Below are positions 5,345 through 6,572 of a DNA stretch of 6,572 bases, in pieces (the stretch's first letter is position 1; each line of letters starts with the position of its first letter). A model generated the notes under the pieces. That model did no database searches, was not told the DNA's origin, and worked only from the letters and a program-made list of their open reading frames with translations. Origin of the DNA: Desulfobacterales bacterium (lineage in GTDB: Bacteria; Desulfobacterota; DSM-4660; Desulfatiglandales; Desulfatiglandaceae); assembly GCA_022013615.1 (NCBI GenBank), contig JAKLQB010000188.1:1-6572 (forward strand), given 5' to 3'. Made by a program: the position numbers and the translations under genes.

Positions 5345-5480
5345 TTCGACGTTTATCTATATAGGATGTCCCCATTATCAACGGGAAGATCAGTCAAGCA
5401 AAGACTTGACCCTAGCTCTTTCTGCTGCAGTTCAAATCGCCAATCGTCAATCGCCTAGCCCTCTGACCTCCGGCTTCTTT

Positions 5481-5527
5481 ACCCCGTGAAATTGACGAAG
5501 TCACAGCGAAGCGCATTTCACCGGGGT
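5481..5527. repeat. Palindromic dispersed element, copy 3
   Basis: ACCCCGTGAAAT (5481-5492) and ATTTCACCGGGGT (5515-5527) are inverted copies apart from one extra base. The interior (TGACGAAGTCACAGCGAAGCGC) matches copy 1 at 3338-3376 in its GAAG..CAGCG.AGCG pattern. Confidence 0.6.
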
Positions 5528-5530
5528 GAC

Positions 5531-5633
5531 CTCTGTGCGCTTCTGCGGTGAAATACAATAGTCAATAGTCAATCGAAAATCGTCAATCGCTCGTGCCCTC
5601 TGCACCATGTCCACAATCAGAGAAGTTATTTAC
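5531..5633. repeat. Composite repeat copy with nonamer tandem, TCAATCG string and 29-base repeat
   Basis: The 9-base-period CTCTGTGCG, CTTCTGCGG (5531-5548) leads into TACAATAGTCAATAGTCAAT (5554-5573), then CGAAAATCGTCAATCG (5574-5589), GCCCTCT, and a 29-base stretch 5605-5633 (CCATGTCCACAATCAGAGAA, then GTTATTTAC) repeated exactly at 6544-6572. Confidence 0.75.
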
Positions 5634-5721
5634 TTATTTAAGGACGTCCCCGTTTTTATTCTTGTAACCCATTGTTTTTATAATGAATTGCATTTGAGAA
5701 ACTCGGACAGACCCAAACTTA

Positions 5722-5750
5722 TTGAAAATAAAATGAGATCATGTTATATT
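5722..5750 (+). promoter_or_regulatory. Promoter of the HicBA operon
   Basis: TTGAAA (5722-5727), 17 bases, then TATATT (5745-5750). Each hexamer differs from consensus at one position. Transcription would start near 5757, so a further copy of the TCAATCG string and ATGCGTCCCCA box (5751-5787) would lie in the mRNA leader. I see no long palindrome at this promoter. Confidence 0.65.
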
Positions 5751-5787
5751 AATCAATCGAAAATCGAAAATCCAAATGCGTCCCCAG
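5749..5787. repeat. Dispersed composite repeat copy in the HicBA leader
   Basis: TTAATCAATCGAAAATCGAA is followed by AATCCAAATGCGTCCCCA. It matches the string plus box arrangement of copies at 2451-2492 and 4300-4353. It sits between the predicted promoter and the hicB ribosome binding site, unlike the earlier copies, which lie upstream of the promoters. Confidence 0.65.
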
Positions 5788-5812
5788 CCCCCCACAGGAA
5801 GGTGGTGTTAAA

Positions 5813-6082
5813 ATGGAACTAAACTTTACAATTCAAGTCTGGCAAAAGGGAAACTTGTTTGTCGCAAAGTGTCCCGAATTGGACTTTATTTCACAAGGGA
5901 AAACTAGTGATGAGGCCAAAAAAAATCTCTTTGACGTTATCCAGATCCAGTTTGAAGAGATGGATGAACTAGGTACGTTGGAAGAATATCTTGCCGAGTG
6001 CGGTTTCGAGAAAAGAAATGACAGTTTTGTGCCAGTTTCTGAGATGATCGGTTTTGAAAGGCTTTGCATTAGCTTGCCATGA
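5813..6082 (+). CDS. hicB: Type II antitoxin HicB
   Basis: This 89-residue antitoxin is predicted to bind and cover the active site of the HicA toxin encoded next. Residues about 4-60 have the partially degraded RNase H-like HicB/UPF0150 fold: 'FTIQVWQKGNLFVAKCPELDFISQGKTSDEAKKNLFDVIQIQFEEM', with the typical 'xxGxxxAxxPELxxxSQGxTxxEAxxNLxxxI' pattern. No separate C-terminal ribbon-helix-helix or helix-turn-helix domain can be seen, so this is a short HicB. The start is ATG 5813 with AGGAAGGTGGTG (about 5797-5807) upstream. Its stop overlaps the hicA start (ATGA). The antitoxin-first order is the reverse of the well-studied E. coli hicAB, but is known elsewhere. Confidence 0.9.
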   Translation: MELNFTIQVWQKGNLFVAKCPELDFISQGKTSDEAKKNLFDVIQIQFEEMDELGTLEEYLAECGFEKRNDSFVPVSEMIGFERLCISLP

Positions 6083-6312
6083 CGCCTAGAATATCGCCAA
6101 CTGACTGGAAGACGCAAGTAAAACTATTTGAGCGATACGGATGTCAGTATAAGAGAAAAAAAGGATCACATCACATATTGACCTTCCCCAAAGCCAAAAG
6201 GGCTGTAGTGATCCCTGAATATCGGGAAGTGGATGTGGAAATTATTAAGAACAACATGCGAACAGTCAGCATGACACGAGAAGAATACTTCGCAATCTTA
6301 GTGGAGATTTAA
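6079..6312 (+). CDS. hicA: HicA-family mRNA interferase toxin
   Basis: This 77-residue toxin has the dsRNA-binding-domain-like HicA fold, which cleaves mRNA independently of the ribosome in characterised members. Seen here: a helix 'WKTQVKLFERYGCQYKRKKGSHHI' carrying the catalytic histidine in the GSHH motif (29-32), then the strand 'RAVVIPEYREVDVEIIKNNMRTVSMTREEY'. The residues 'R..KGSHH' and 'VVIP.YREV' match the family pattern 'rqkGSHhif......vvvP.H'. Usual HicA proteins are 60-80 residues, so this is full length. It starts in the hicB stop codon overlap and lacks its own clear ribosome binding site, consistent with coupling. Confidence 0.9.
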   Translation: MTPRISPTDWKTQVKLFERYGCQYKRKKGSHHILTFPKAKRAVVIPEYREVDVEIIKNNMRTVSMTREEYFAILVEI

Positions 6313-6314
6313 AC

Positions 6315-6342
6315 TTCCATCTTTGATCTGACAAAGTTGGAA
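6315..6342 (+). terminator. Hairpin just after hicA, possible weak terminator
   Basis: TTCCA-T-CTTTG (6315-6325) pairs with CAAAG-T-TGGAA (6332-6342) around a 6-base loop, with one T/T mismatch. It begins 3 bases after the hicA stop codon. The following AATTATAG is not a T-tract, so intrinsic termination would be inefficient; an mRNA 3'-end stabiliser is an alternative. Confidence 0.4.
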
Positions 6343-6449
6343 AATTATAGATGGGTTGAAATAAGAAGCGTTAGCATGCCAAGGTATTTACAACTAATTG
6401 CTGATTTGGGCCCGGGTGAATCACTATGCGCCATACTCTTTACTCTCAA

Positions 6450-6572
6450 ATGGAGCAAACGATACAATAATCAATAATCAATCGAAAATCGTCAATTCAT
6501 TTGCCCTCTTACACCCTAAGCCCCATGCCCCATGCTCTTTGCTCCATGTCCACAATCAGAGAAGTTATTTAC
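6450..6572. repeat. Right-edge composite repeat copy with terminal inverted repeat
   Basis: ATGGAGCAAA (6450-6459) and TTTGCTCCAT (6538-6547) are exact inverted copies enclosing the shared string TACAATAATCAATAATCAAT (6463-6482), CGAAAATCGTCAATT, and the ATGC/CCC run (CCCCATGCCCCATGC, near 6521-6535). The last 29 bases (6544-6572) are identical to 5605-5633, and the repeat is cut by the window end. Positions 6343-6449 hold nothing that I recognise. Confidence 0.7.

Larger units (their letters stand above)
5157..5721. other. Long noncoding, repeat-dense spacer between TA operons 3 and 4
   Basis: Short open frames here (for example 5153-5458 and 5286-5489) lack ribosome binding sites and run through repeat DNA, so I do not call them. 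Contents in order: a structured stem-loop region (5246-5344), a TGTCCCCATTAT string (5367-5378), a short TCAAATCGCCAATCGTCAAT string (5432-5451), the palindromic element (5481-5527), composite repeat copies, a 29-base repeat (5605-5633) also present at the right window edge, and AAGGACGTCCCCG (5640-5652). Confidence 0.55.

Noticed and set aside
5153..5458. 101-codon open frame after the second VapC, and the overlapping frame 5286-5489
   Set aside because: They have no ribosome binding site, run through stem-loops and dispersed repeats, and have a low-complexity composition with no domain; they look like translated repeat DNA.
5554..5589. CRISPR-like array from TCAATCG repeats
   Set aside because: Units are 7-8 bases, degenerate and without spacers of regular length; no cas gene is present.
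5607..5822. 71-codon open frame MSTIREVIYLF... upstream of hicB
   Set aside because: It starts in the 29-base repeat, crosses the AAGGACGTCCCCG box, the hicBA promoter and another composite repeat, and overlaps the hicB start. No ribosome binding site precedes it. It is kept only as a repeat finding.

Overview
The window most resembles a chromosomal accessory region of an uncultured or sulfate-reducer-like Desulfobacterota (former Deltaproteobacteria). This is an inference from style: the first protein begins with the 'KPxYEELExRIKELE' coiled lead-in that is very common on PAS sensory proteins of that group, and the intergenic DNA is full of short dispersed repeats (9-base tandem motifs, 'TCAATCGAAAATCG' strings, 'GCGTCCCC' boxes) of a kind typical of such genomes. 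No rRNA, tRNA, CRISPR array, integrase or transposase gene was found. All ten supported genes lie on the + strand.

Layout. Positions 185-2061 hold two LuxR-type regulators. The first is a cytoplasmic PAS sensor joined through a coiled coil directly to a LuxR helix-turn-helix. The second is a CsgD-like protein with a degenerate receiver domain and a LuxR helix-turn-helix. From 2562 to 6312 there are four complete and unrelated type II toxin-antitoxin (TA) operons in a row: Phd/YefM + PIN (VapC) at 2562-3196; Phd/YefM + RelE/ParE at 3599-4149; AbrB/MazE-like VapB + PIN (VapC) at 4492-5156; and HicB + HicA at 5813-6312. In each pair the antitoxin comes first and its stop codon overlaps the toxin start (ATGA, TAATG, TTGA, ATGA), so expression is translationally coupled.

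Spacers. The TA operons are separated by unusually long noncoding stretches of roughly 340-660 bases. These are built from a small shared set of repeats: a 'TCAATCG/AAAATCG' string, 9-base-period tandem motifs, a GC-rich palindromic element with three copies, ATGC-CCC microsatellite-like strings and a 'GYGTCCCC' box in the same orientation upstream of every TA operon. Each TA operon has its own promoter. Three have inverted repeats on the -10 region that look like operators for autoregulation. The clearest is a perfect 12-base-arm palindrome covering the TATAAT box of the second operon.

How the genes work together. Each antitoxin is expected to neutralise its cognate RNase toxin and to repress its own promoter, alone or in complex with the toxin. 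The two upstream regulators are probably unrelated to the TA array in function, although they may form a small sensory and regulatory pair. The most noteworthy pattern is a cassette-like TA array punctuated by shared repeats without any recognisable recombinase inside the window. A 29-base exact repeat found before the HicBA operon recurs at the very right edge, which suggests that the array continues.
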